DNA of 41,397 nt from Candidatus Acidianus copahuensis (GTDB lineage: Archaea; Thermoproteota; Thermoprotei_A; Sulfolobales; Sulfolobaceae), in contig NZ_JFZT01000068.1 in NCBI RefSeq assembly GCF_000632495.1, forward strand, positions 1-41,397. Direction: 5' to 3'. Positions 18,127 through 26,338 of the stretch are shown here, in pieces. Made by a program: the position numbers and the translations under genes. The first letter of the stretch is position 1, and each line of letters begins with the position of its first letter. Under the pieces are notes generated by a model. That model worked only from the letters and a program-made list of their open reading frames with translations, searched no databases and had not been told where the DNA came from.

Positions 18127-19017
18127 TTAACCTTTCATTGAACTAGCGAAGGAGTTTACTAGATTTGCTAACTGTGTATATTTTATAGGATGATCAATAA
18201 ATAGGAATAGCGCCCCCACTTCAAAGGATTTAGTATTAATTACAAGCACAGTAACGTTATACCCGTTAAAAGTAGGTTTTATGTCCCCTATCGCATCTAA
18301 CTTTTGGTTATAATAAGTGGATATGTTTTGGGCTTGGTTAAAAGAGGCAGCAAGTGCAAGAAATGAGGAAATCGCTTCTAATTCGTTTGCATAATATGAA
18401 TCTGGGACAACTTTCAAAAATCCAGCTTCAGCATACTGACCTCCAGTTGAGTTTAAAACTTCCAGCCTTATTAAGCTCACATTAGATATTAATCCTTCCG
18501 CCTGCGATAAGGAATAAGTCTCATAATTCGAAAAAGAAAGTTCGCTTTCACGCACACTCCTATGAGACTCAATGTATTGGACAAACGCAGTTTTACTTGT
18601 AAACGTGAGTGTTGTACCGTTAGCAAAACTAACCACAGCTTTAAAGTCAGATATAGTAATGACAAAAGTCATGTTCTTGTCAACGTGCCAGTTCCCTCCT
18701 ACTTCAGAATTTAAAAATGATGGTTGGACTACATAGATGTTAGAACTAAACGATGGAAATACTACAACAACAACTATTAAGATTGCTATTGTAGCAACTA
18801 CTGCACCTAAAACTGGGATAAGTGGGAAATTCTTCTTCTTTGGTTGTTGTGGTGAAGATTGATACTGATTATAGGGAGGTTGAAATGGAGGCTGTTGTGG
18901 ACTTATAGGATTTGCTGAAGGGCTCTGCTGTTCATTTCCTTGTAGAGGGTAACCACATATAGGGCAAAAGTTTGCATCTTCCGGAGCTAAGTTCCCACAA
19001 TTAGGGCATAACTTCAT
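18127..19017 (-). CDS. Zinc-ribbon protein with one membrane anchor and P/Q-rich linker
   Basis: The 296-residue product begins with a zinc ribbon (Cys4, Cys7, Cys18, Cys21 in CPNCG...CPICG). It then has a Pro/Gln/Ser/Tyr-rich linker to about residue 60, a basic KKK patch and a single hydrophobic helix (about 64-88), followed by an approximately 200-residue domain with beta character that would face outside. The topology suggests a cytoplasmic N-terminus. A TATA-like CTTAAATATAA lies about 28 bases before the ATG, so the mRNA is probably leaderless. Function is unknown. The linker composition is like that of the DUF973 protein at 13138-14199. Confidence 0.75.
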   Translation of the reverse strand: MKLCPNCGNLAPEDANFCPICGYPLQGNEQQSPSANPISPQQPPFQPPYNQYQSSPQQPKKKNFPLIPVLGAVVATIAILIVVVVVFPSFSSNIYVVQPSFLNSEVGGNWHVDKNMTFVITISDFKAVVSFANGTTLTFTSKTAFVQYIESHRSVRESELSFSNYETYSLSQAEGLISNVSLIRLEVLNSTGGQYAEAGFLKVVPDSYYANELEAISSFLALAASFNQAQNISTYYNQKLDAIGDIKPTFNGYNVTVLVINTKSFEVGALFLFIDHPIKYTQLANLVNSFASSMKG

Positions 19018-19108
19018 AAAGAAAAATAGTGGTAGTTATATTTAAGTATTTCTTTATATCTGTTTTGTAAAATATTTTGAAAACTAGACGCTATTGTTGA
19101 AATCTAAT

Positions 19109-19321
19109 TCAAGAAAGGGACCTACCTAATAAACTGTTCAACTGTTCTTTTTTAACCACCATGCGTTTATAAGTTGTCATCTTTATTGGGATAAAAAAAA
19201 ATCTAAGCATGGATATCAAGCACTTAAAACATTTCATAACCTTAACGATGTTTCGTGGGTCTATATGACTACACTCCTTTAGATCCGTCTTAGTCATTGT
19301 TTTGGACATATTTTTGGACAT
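19109..19321 (-). CDS. Small unknown protein or frameshifted regulator remnant
   Basis: A 70-codon frame begins at an ATG about 28 bases after a TATA-like TTAATAAATATG. The first 35 residues (TDLKECSHIDPRNIVKVMKC) look like the helical N-terminus of an archaeal winged-helix regulator. After a long T-run on the coding strand (complement of the A tract near 19192-19200) the composition changes and the other frame shows more natural-looking sequence. It is probably a decayed gene. I cannot identify it. Confidence 0.3.
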   Translation of the reverse strand: MSKNMSKTMTKTDLKECSHIDPRNIVKVMKCFKCLISMLRFFFIPIKMTTYKRMVVKKEQLNSLLGRSLS

Positions 19322-19989
19322 AACCTATCATATTTATTAATAAAGAAATGCACATTTAAAAACACAGTTTTCTTTAATTTCTATAAGTTTGTTGAATATT
19401 ATTCAAGAATATTATTTCTTATGCAACTTTGAAATCCTTCCTCGAAGCATTACGAACCTGGATCATGGAAAAAAGTAATTAAACCCTAAAGCTAATTGAT
19501 CATTAAGCAAGATAGTGTGACGTTTCTGCTTAACATCTTTTAATACTAACTTAGATAATACAAACTATAAATTAAATTCATATAAACTGGCAAAAGGAAA
19601 CACGCCTTCTCGTTTTTACTCTAGGCGATGTCTTAGAGTATATGTACTTTTAGACTCTAGTGTAACAATAGTGTTTTCATTAACTAGTTTTAGTAGTTCT
19701 TCAAAACCCTTCTCATTGTTAGGTATTTCTTTAATACTCCCCACATAATAGATTGTGAGTTTATCTTTTTGATACGTCTACTCTCATTACCCTACTTTCA
19801 TCATTTTTGTTTTAATTGGGGCTCTAGGCCCATCTTCAGTTTTTGGGGGGTCGGGTCAAGCTCTGAGGATGGGCTTATAAGCCCATATGTGGGTCTGTCT
19901 ACTCTCCACTAGGGTCAAGTATTACTTATTACTTAACCCCTAATACGTTTTTTACAATGTGGGTAAGGTAGACCCGAAGAAGGAGCTGT
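19322..19989. other. Intergenic region with GC-rich hairpins, candidate structured RNA
   Basis: The left half is AT-rich without genes. From 19820 the base composition rises sharply. GCCCATCTTCAG (19828-19839) can pair with CTGAGGATGGGC (19863-19874) with one G-U pair. An 18-base perfect palindrome built on ATGGGCTTA spans 19869-19886. GGGTCT near 19891 can pair with AGACCC near 19970. In AT-rich thermophiles, GC-rich islands often mark structured RNA, and this one directly precedes a TnpB remnant. The RNA identity is not established. Confidence 0.35.
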
Positions 19990-20151
19990 AAAAAACTGAA
20001 GGAACTAATGTGTGCTGTTTCTCCACATCCCGCTTCAGAGTTGTGGGTGGGGTTATCCAACTAATGGGGCGGATCGTGATGATAGGCTCAGAACGTGGTG
20101 AAGCCCAAGGGTTTTATCGACAATGGATGTCCGTAAAGCCCAAACCCTTAG
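19990..20151 (+). pseudogene. Decayed 3' end of an IS200/IS605 TnpB gene (copy 1)
   Basis: Reading from 20086 gives AQNVVKPKGFIDNGCP, a stop, then SPNP and TAG at 20149-20151. This resembles the C-terminal tail of Sulfolobales TnpB proteins (QSVMRPKG...KSLNP as I remember the family). The same DNA motif set (GGAACTAA-GTGTG, GTGGTTATCC-like, CTCAGA-CGTG-TGA-GCCCAAGG, AAAGCC-AAACCC) recurs at 40520-40702. No TnpB core precedes it. TnpB 3' ends also encode the guide (omega) RNA scaffold, which would explain why this part is conserved. Confidence 0.5.
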
Positions 20152-20214
20152 AAAAGAAATTTGCTATTCATTATTGAAGATATTTTTGCAATTTGTACGA
20201 ACACGATTGTATAT

Positions 20215-20547
20215 CTAGGTAGTTCGAATACCCCCCAGGTTTATATTCCCTGATAGGACTGCTTGGATTGCATCAAGGTAACCTTGTGCGATACTTTTCC
20301 AAGAATTATAGTCACCGTTAAGGATATATGGATGCATCTGCACTAGAGGTTTCTGAATAAAACTCAACACTATTACGCTTCCCATTATCTGAGTCGAGCT
20401 GATAGCTACACTGCCGGAGCACTTTGATGCTCCCCTTACCTCTTTTGATAGGCCATTAATTACAATAAGGAGCGGATCTGTCCTGCCATAACTAACAGAA
20501 TTAAAGGTCATGTCTTGGATTATCTTACTACACATTCCTAAGCCCAT
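20215..20547 (-). CDS. Unknown 110-residue protein
   Basis: The frame starts MGLGMCSKIIQDMTF and is open to a TAG-type stop. It has no membrane helix or recognisable motif. A TATA-like TTGTATAATAAGG lies upstream. The body (INGLSKEVRGASKCSGSV and SWKSIAQGYLDAIQAVLSG) looks like genuine protein with beta strands followed by a helix. I do not recognise the family. It may be intact or the end of a longer lost gene, since it lies next to a transposon remnant. Confidence 0.5.
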   Translation of the reverse strand: MGLGMCSKIIQDMTFNSVSYGRTDPLLIVINGLSKEVRGASKCSGSVAISSTQIMGSVIVLSFIQKPLVQMHPYILNGDYNSWKSIAQGYLDAIQAVLSGNINLGGIRTT

Positions 20548-20665
20548 TCGTTACTGTAGTAGAATAATTCGAGTATGTGCAATTACCTTATTATACAATC
20601 TCTTTTAGAAGAATAAAAGTTATCAAACAAAGATTTATATTGTTATAGAACTTAATAGTTTTAGT

Positions 20666-21214
20666 ATGAGAAATAATGTTGCTTCTTGGCTAGTCTTCAT
20701 CGGAGTAACTCAATTTATACTCCTCCTTATCGTAGCAGAGGCGTTATACCCGGGATACTCTATTTCTAATAACTACATAAGCGATCTCGGTGTCGGGAAA
20801 ACCGCGCTAATATTCAACACTTCAATCTCTATATTAGGAATAACCTTAATAATTGCAGGAATAGTATATACTACTAAATTACCTTTTAGGACTACTCTTA
20901 CATTGACGGGATTAGGTGCCCTAGGAGTTGGACTCTTCCCAGAAACTACTGGGGATCCTCACCTTTTATCAGCGCTAGTTGCTTTCCTATTCAGTGGTAT
21001 CTCTTCCTATACTGCTCTACCGACAATAAAAACACCATTGAAGTACTTTTTCCCTATCCTAGGTACAATGGGCCTTTTATCGTTATTTCTCTTCATAACA
21101 CATAATTATGCGGGGATAGGAGAAGGTGGAATTGAAAGGATGATAGTTTATCCAAACCTCATTTGGGCTTTAGGTTATAGTTCATCTAAACTTTCTGAAG
21201 TCGAGGTTAAATAG
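20666..21214 (+). CDS. DUF998 family membrane protein
   Basis: The 182-residue protein is almost entirely hydrophobic, with about six membrane helices, and shows the DUF998 signature near the start: a helix, then YPGYSISNNYISDLGVG followed by FNTSISILG. The family has no firm function. The ATG lies about 30 bases after ATTTATATTG, consistent with a leaderless mRNA. It stands alone, and no damage is visible. Confidence 0.85.
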   Translation: MRNNVASWLVFIGVTQFILLLIVAEALYPGYSISNNYISDLGVGKTALIFNTSISILGITLIIAGIVYTTKLPFRTTLTLTGLGALGVGLFPETTGDPHLLSALVAFLFSGISSYTALPTIKTPLKYFFPILGTMGLLSLFLFITHNYAGIGEGGIERMIVYPNLIWALGYSSSKLSEVEVK

Positions 21215-21445
21215 CATATGTTATCTTCAATAGGATAAATACGCTTTAGCGTTATAAGGCTCTTGTTTTATTATTTGCTTTTATAACTTGAAATTGTTAG
21301 GTAAACTTCACTATCTTATTTTAGAATCTAGAGAAACAGTAATGTTCTTACTTTAGTATATAGCGACTTTCAGAAAATCTCCATTTTATTAAGTGGAAAT
21401 AAAAGTACTATATGATCTAGTTATGTATGTCTTAACTGATTTTAC

Positions 21446-21841
21446 CTATATTTTTACTAATAGTGCTGAGCCGAAACCTAAATCGGATAATAAGCCGTAA
21501 GCTTTCCTCCTATTCTTAACTTTAATAACTATGCCTGGGGGTATTGAGTATAGTAAAGGTCTTCTAGCCTTTGAGCCTTCATTATATCCGACTCCTAGTT
21601 TCTCAACTACTGATTTGAATTTTTCGATATGATAACTCAAAGCATTATTTTTCTCCTGACTTATAATGCCTAAGCCTAAAATTTCTTCAATGTCTTCAAG
21701 TCCTTTACTTACTCCTACTTCAGCTTCTTTTTTTTTATCAGACTCTGGTAGAAACAATAGTGGCTCAAGCAGTATTCCATAATTAGAGTCTTGTCCATAA
21801 TCTAATTTCTCTTCTTTAATCTCTACTAATCCCACTGACAT
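21446..21841 (-). CDS. Unknown 131-residue protein
   Basis: A soluble, charged protein (many Lys/Glu) starting MSVGLVEIKEEKLDYGQDSN. The C-terminus is well ordered in appearance (SIPPGIVIKVKNRRKAYGLL then SDLGFGSALLVKI). A GGGGAA sequence precedes the ATG and could be a ribosome site. I do not recognise a family. It is divergent from the ATPase at 22158 with 316 bases between them, which contain the palindrome described there. Confidence 0.55.
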   Translation of the reverse strand: MSVGLVEIKEEKLDYGQDSNYGILLEPLLFLPESDKKKEAEVGVSKGLEDIEEILGLGIISQEKNNALSYHIEKFKSVVEKLGVGYNEGSKARRPLLYSIPPGIVIKVKNRRKAYGLLSDLGFGSALLVKI

Positions 21842-22049
21842 TTCCCCGCTAGTTCTAACATATTCTTTAGTCTTCTGTAGATTACTACTATATTCAAATA
21901 ATATCTCAAATCATAAAAGGACTTCCATTCCAGTCTTCTGTTATGGAAAAGATAAAATAAAGAATCTCTAATATTGTGATAAACGTCCGAGTAAAAATCT
22001 ACTAATATCGATATTGAGATTTAATAACGTGGTAAGAAACCGTTGATTA

Positions 22050-22164
22050 TACCCATATAAGTAACTTATATGGGTAATTTTTTACGATAGTTTATGTTTT
22101 TAATCTAGCTTTATCACGTAAAAAGCTTATAAAGAGTTATCTATATAATTAACTTATATGGGTA
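22050..22164 (+). promoter_or_regulatory. Perfect 27-bp palindrome and third half-site at the ATPase promoter
   Basis: TACCCATATAAGT (22050-22062), one base, then its exact reverse complement ACTTATATGGGTA (22064-22076) form a 13+1+13 palindrome. The same 13-base half-site occurs again at 22152-22164, where it contains the ATG (22158) of the AAA+ ATPase. The TATA box CTTATAAAG (22126-22134) is 28 bases before that ATG, so the mRNA should be leaderless and the second site would cover the transcription and translation start. This is the layout of an autoregulated operator. The binding protein is unknown. Confidence 0.6.
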
Positions 22165-23156
22165 TATGCAAAATATTTGACCCTTATCCAAAGGAGAACA
22201 AGGAGGACTTCTTTGATAACGATGAGGTATTAGATGAAATAATCAAGCTAATAGAGGGAAAATTCTGGCCTTTACTTGTCGGTCCTAAAAGGACTGGTAA
22301 GACATCTATTCTTAAAATATTAAGCAAAGAGCTTGAGGGTATTTACGTTGACGCATCTGGAGTTAAAACTCTAAGAGGATTAGGTAATATGCTATTAAAA
22401 AACTCTTTAAACCTAAAGTTGAAGGTAGACCTTAAGGTTATCAGTATAGAATTGACTAAGAGACCAGTTACAGCTATTCAAGAGCTCTTGAGTAATTTAG
22501 ACAGTAAGGTGATATTTATCGATGAAGCCCAGAATGTGGCTTCGCCTTGGTTTATTTCAATACTTTCAGTCGCATATAATACTTCTCAAGTCAAGTTTGC
22601 ATTTTCTGGTTCCATGATAGGTTTATCAAAAATTATTAGTGGGAAAAGCAAAAAAGCGAAATTTAAGGGAAGACCGATAGTTGAAGTTAATATAAACCCT
22701 TGGGACGACAACACTAGTATACAATTCCTTAAAGAAGGAGCTAAAAGGTGTAGTATCAATATCGCAGAAGGAGAGATTGAGGACGCTGTGAGAACTTATA
22801 GAGGTATTCCAGGCTGGTTAACATATTATGGGAACTTCAGAAGTTTAGGTTATCCCCATGATAGGGCTAAACAGCTAGTCTTAAACATAGCGAGAAATAT
22901 AATTAAAGACGAAATCGAGGAGTTTGGGGAGATCGAGAAAACCATAATAAGAGCTTTAACTCTAGTAGAAAGAGCAAGATGGGGAGACTTAAAGAAAGTA
23001 ACTGAGGCTTTACTAAAGAGGGAGATAAATGACTCCTCTTTTACCCATGCACTAAATCAACTTGTTAATGCTAGGGTGGTGAATAAGAAAGTAGGAGACA
23101 ATACTTATTCCTTAATAGACCCATTGTATAAAGAGGTACTATCCACACCCTACTAA
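22158..23156 (+). CDS. Archaeal AAA+ (STAND-like) ATPase
   Basis: The 332-residue protein belongs to the archaeal ATPase family of small AAA+ proteins (MNS/STAND group) that are abundant and often mobile in Sulfolobales. It has Walker A GPKRTGKT at 42-49, Walker B VIFIDEAQ with Asp122-Glu123, a sensor-like FAFSGSMIG, an arginine-rich region and a C-terminal winged-helix domain (residues about 255-330, ..IIRALTLVERARWGDLKKVT..). The winged helix could bind DNA, so the protein may bind the palindromic sites overlapping its own start. No partner gene is adjacent on the same strand. Confidence 0.82.
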   Translation: MGICKIFDPYPKENKEDFFDNDEVLDEIIKLIEGKFWPLLVGPKRTGKTSILKILSKELEGIYVDASGVKTLRGLGNMLLKNSLNLKLKVDLKVISIELTKRPVTAIQELLSNLDSKVIFIDEAQNVASPWFISILSVAYNTSQVKFAFSGSMIGLSKIISGKSKKAKFKGRPIVEVNINPWDDNTSIQFLKEGAKRCSINIAEGEIEDAVRTYRGIPGWLTYYGNFRSLGYPHDRAKQLVLNIARNIIKDEIEEFGEIEKTIIRALTLVERARWGDLKKVTEALLKREINDSSFTHALNQLVNARVVNKKVGDNTYSLIDPLYKEVLSTPY

Positions 23157-23452
23157 AGTTACTGCACTATGTTACGAGAAAGCTTAAACTCCCAGTTAAA
23201 ATTCTGTATAGAGGAGCAATTTTGACACACCTAAGTTAACCTTGGTTTTCACGCTTAAAGTTAAAGTAAATCTAATTCTTTAAATTACGAGGAATGTGGT
23301 ATACTTTATTCAGTTAAGCTTGTGTGCAAACATTAAATTTTTAAATATCATGTTGTTTTATGTATTAAACTTTCGTCAGTTAAAGAATCTAGTGTAAAGT
23401 ATTTAAGTTACAACTTAGTAAGACCTGAAATATGAATTGAAGAGGGTAAATT
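23157..23452. other. Intergenic region before the cyanase remnant
   Basis: AT-rich, without a coding signal or repeat that I can support. The last 40 bases include GAAGAGGG, which would have been the ribosome site of the broken cyanase. Confidence 0.4.
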
Positions 23453-23667
23453 ATGTTAGATAAATCAAAAGTAAGAGATATAATGTTAGAAAGGAAAAGG
23501 TCTAAAAACTAACTTGGGAAGAACTAGGAAAAGCTCTGAACCGCTCACCAGTATATGTGGCGATGTTATTATACGGATATGGACAAGCTACTGAAGAGGA
23601 AGCTGAGAAGCTTGTTAAGATACTTAAACTCCCCCCAGAATATAAAGATATATTAAAAGTACTATGA
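23453..23667 (+). pseudogene. Frameshifted and truncated cyanase (cynS) remnant
   Basis: The ATG frame reads MLDKSKVRDIMLEKRKSKN and then stops. Shifting one base in the A-run at 23504-23508 continues as LTWEELGKALNRSP...YGQATEEEAEKLVKILKLPPEY, the N-terminal DNA-binding-like domain of cyanate hydratase. The reading ends at a TGA (23665-23667) just where the catalytic half (PP-KGNGI... with Arg, Glu and Ser) should follow. The gene lost its active-site domain and acquired a one-base deletion, so it cannot make cyanase. It abuts an oppositely oriented permease fragment. Confidence 0.75.
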
Positions 23668-23689
23668 ACAAACGGCAATACTAATTGAC

Positions 23690-23975
23690 CTATCATCTGA
23701 GACTTCTGACTAACCGCAAACCTAGTAAGATCGGGTATCGATATTGCCATAGTCAACCATGATGACATGTTACCAGCTAAAAATGCTAGTTCAACTAGTA
23801 CGCTGGCTTTATTTACATTAAAGCTGCTTACCTCTGAGAAATCCCATCCACTCTTTATTCCTTCCACCACAAATATCCCCATGAGAGAAAGCATTGCTAT
23901 GGGAGCTGTTACTCTAGCCATTTTCCTTAGGGGCTCTTGCCCCTTAAGTATGGGAGAAAAGTTTTGAGGACAAGA
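23690..23975 (-). pseudogene. Fragment of an NCS1-type nucleobase/cytosine permease
   Basis: About 95 codons on the - strand read KMARVTAPIAMLSLMGIF ... LAGNMSSWLTMAISIPDLTRFAVSQKSQ, which matches the central helices and the IPDLTRFA motif of NCS1 (codB-like) cytosine/purine/allantoin transporters. Both ends are missing. The frame runs into the antisense of the cyanase remnant on one side and into unrelated sequence on the other. It is a leftover of a deletion or rearrangement. Confidence 0.6.
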
Positions 23976-24004
23976 TCCCTAAACATATTCACAAAATTCC
24001 TCGA

Positions 24005-24530
24005 GGAGACCCGCTAAACAAATGCATAAGCGAAGAGAAAGCACTCTCGTATTCTATCTCTCTTGTATTCTATCTCCCAACAACCCTCGGAAAGGGTAGA
24101 AGAATTTCTACTAACCTTAACAGGATCAACAATACGTTTGTCTAGAAAACTAAGAATCTCCTTATAACCACTATCAGCATACATAAACAACCCTCTCCAT
24201 AACAAGAGGAATAAGCTGACTACCATCAAAAACTCCTCTCTGAGTATACACTTCTTCTAAATGCCAACTTCCTCACAAACCAGCTGATGAAACGGTAAAT
24301 GAATGAAGAGGTTTATATACGCTGAGATGAAGGAATTAGGGTACTTGTACCTCCTATCATTCCTCTTCCTTAACTCCCTCCCAATTATCTATCTCTCATC
24401 TACTCTCCAAGTAAAATCTCACCTTCTCAATAACAACTCGTTATGCTTCCTCCAATCCCTCTTATCAACACACTCCCTTCTTGACATAGGATATTTTGGT
24501 AATACCATATGTCATCGTATGTCCAGTACT
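24005..24530 (-). mobile_element. Degraded insertion sequence transposase
   Basis: The - strand shows pieces of one protein in shifting frames: near 24530-24330 segments like KYPMSRRECVDKRDWRKHNE and RRRYKYPNSFI, and near 24220-24040 FDGSQLIPLVMERVVYV then ADSGYKEILSFLDKRIVDPV. These are reminiscent of Sulfolobus DDE transposases, where a conserved ..YADSGY.. motif holds a catalytic Asp. Several stops and frameshifts make it inactive. I cannot find clear terminal inverted repeats or name the exact element. Confidence 0.5.
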
Positions 24531-24600
24531 TAAGGTTACTTATTCCACACAACATACGTAAGACAAAGTTTATAAAAACATCTTTAATATATATCTAACT

Positions 24601-25365
24601 ATGGAAAAGGGTACAACAATACTAAGCCTTGTCGGTACTTCTCTATTGGGTAACTTCGAGCGCGATAACGCTGACTACTTGAACTCAAGAAATCTTAGGG
24701 GGATATCCACTCTTGATCTTAAGGACCCAAAGCAACAGCTTGTCCTAACCTATAAGGGAGAACTATTTGATAAGTTATCTGACTTCGTTACGAAGAATCC
24801 AAAGCGCTACAGTGCAGAGCTGAATACAATAATTTCATATTTAGAGGAAGAGAAACCTAAAGACGTAAAGGTATTCCTTTATAGGACTGACAGCAACAAT
24901 GTAGAGTTAGTAACAGAGGTGATAAAGGACTACATTGTGAAAAAGCTGGGATGTTACGTAGACGTAATTGAGGTAAGATTCAAGGAAGACTTCTATAGTG
25001 GGGTCTTAGACCTTGTCCAGAAGGTCTATAAGAGGGTTGCTGAAGAGAAGAAGAATAATAGGGTTGTAGTTATGGCAGCAACTGCAGGTTTCAAACCAGA
25101 GACAGCATATGCCACGATAGCTGCAATGTTAGCTGGAGCTGATAAGGCAATATACATGCATGAGAGCATGAGGAGCTTAGTGGAGTTACCTTTAATTGCA
25201 GTTGAAATCTCTCCGGCTGTCTTAAAGGAGTTAGAAAGTCTACCAGCGAGATACTCACCAGATAAGCACGATAAGTTACTGGACTCTGGGGTAGCTAAGC
25301 TAGGGGATGACCGGGTTGTAAAGCCTACTGAGTTTGGGAGGAAGCTATATGAGTCTCTAAAGTGA
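24601..25365 (+). CDS. crn1: CARF-domain ring nuclease, Crn1/APE2256 family
   Basis: Ring nucleases of this family degrade cyclic tetra-adenylate and so switch off type III CRISPR signalling. The 254-residue protein has the N-terminal CARF loop SLVGTSLLGN with Ser14, and VVVMAATAGFKPETAYATIAA with Lys165. These correspond in position to the catalytic Ser and Lys described for Sso2081. A C-terminal domain of about 60 residues follows (..ELESLPARYSPDKHDKLLDSG..). TTTATAAA lies about 30 bases upstream, so it is probably leaderless. It converges with the type III-D operon and is likely its off-switch. Confidence 0.88.
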   Translation: MEKGTTILSLVGTSLLGNFERDNADYLNSRNLRGISTLDLKDPKQQLVLTYKGELFDKLSDFVTKNPKRYSAELNTIISYLEEEKPKDVKVFLYRTDSNNVELVTEVIKDYIVKKLGCYVDVIEVRFKEDFYSGVLDLVQKVYKRVAEEKKNNRVVVMAATAGFKPETAYATIAAMLAGADKAIYMHESMRSLVELPLIAVEISPAVLKELESLPARYSPDKHDKLLDSGVAKLGDDRVVKPTEFGRKLYESLK

Positions 25366-25454
25366 TGCCATTTATAAGTAAAAATCTGAAAGAAAATATG
25401 TTTTTAAGAAAGGAGTAGTTCCGTTGTTTCTCCATAGTCATAATTAAACTGGTA

Positions 25455-25566
25455 GAGGAACACGATAGCCACGCCTTTATTTAAAGCAGTGTCGCAGGAT
25501 CACGAGCTTGACATGCCTCCACCAATAGGCTTTATGGAGCTTCCTGAGAAATGGCAATTAAAATGA
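25455..25566 (+). pseudogene. Short C-terminal remnant of an unknown gene
   Basis: Thirty-six codons open without a start read ATPLFKAVSQDHELDMPPPI and continue GFMELPEKWQLK before a TGA. The composition is that of real protein, and an in-frame TAG precedes it. I do not know the family. It lies between the two convergent CRISPR-related units. Confidence 0.3.
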
Positions 25567-25574
25567 TACTTAAT

Positions 25575-26336
25575 TTATGTATTGTAGTTTTCCTCTTTTA
25601 ACCTTCCTTCTGCTTTTTTCTCGTCAATATGTTTCATTACTTCCTTTTTTACACTACTCCAGCAATTTGTCAACTTGTTTATAATCATTTCCTTTTCCTC
25701 TTGACTTAACTTTCTGTAAAGGACAAAACCACCATGGGCTAAAAATGAGTTATTCCTCATACGTTTCCAACAGTTTTTTATCTCATCAACATCATCAAAC
25801 CCAATTGCATGATGTAACATGTCATAAATATCTTTACATTTTTTTCTTGTAGATAGTCCCTGTCAGAACTATTATTGTCTGACGTGTAGCAGTCCTTCCA
25901 TTCAGAGAGATACATTAATAGTAAGTTTAATGAGAGGAAATTGGATGCCATAAAAAAGTCTTATGAAGAACGGAAACGTAATTAGAAATCTGGTATCGCA
26001 ACACCTCTCCTTTTCATCTTTTTTGTCACTAGAGTAATCAATTGCGATCTTCCTCCTAGTCATATCTGCAATGAAACACTTTACAAACTCATGTGAATTT
26101 ACTAGCTCCTCGATTTTGTCAAACAAGTCGTCGAGTTCATTATAATACTTAGCATTTTGGATGTTATTTTCACATTTTAACTCGTCTATGACATTCTTTA
26201 CTTCACTTCTGAGAATTACTCTTAAGCTGTTTAGGTATTCCTTAATATTTTCTTCCTTGTCTTCACTATCCGAATCGATTTGTAATATGTCTCGGATAAT
26301 AGGTTAGTCTGAGCTTTCATCTGAACCCTCTATCAT
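25575..26336 (-). pseudogene. HEPN-domain RNase-like gene with one stop and two compensating frameshifts
   Basis: This is the last gene of the type III-D operon, with its ATG two bases after the stop of the preceding gene. The frame reads MIEGSDESSD, then TAA (26306-26304), then continues without loss as PIIRDILQIDSDSEDKEENI to about 25957. There an A6 tract (25952-25957 on the + strand) shifts it by one base. It reads MASNFLSLNLLLMYLSEWKD down to a T7 tract (25839-25845), where it returns to the first frame and ends with the HEPN motif R-x6-H (RNNSFLAH). Repaired, it would be about 253 residues, a helical protein with a C-terminal HEPN RNase half and no CARF domain. I do not recognise a named family. 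Confidence 0.6.
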
Positions 26337-26338
26337 TA

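Noticed and set aside
20071..20100. GTGATGA and CTCA/CTGA-like boxes suggesting a C/D box sRNA in the TnpB-like repeats
   Set aside because: Box spacing differs between the two copies and the coding-frame match to a TnpB tail explains the conservation better.
20205..20235. GTTCGAATAC resembling a tRNA T-loop
   Set aside because: The flanking bases cannot form the five-base T-stem and no acceptor or anticodon arms are present.
24303..24533. 76-codon + strand ORF with hydrophobic residues
   Set aside because: It is antisense to the degraded transposase and has no family resemblance.
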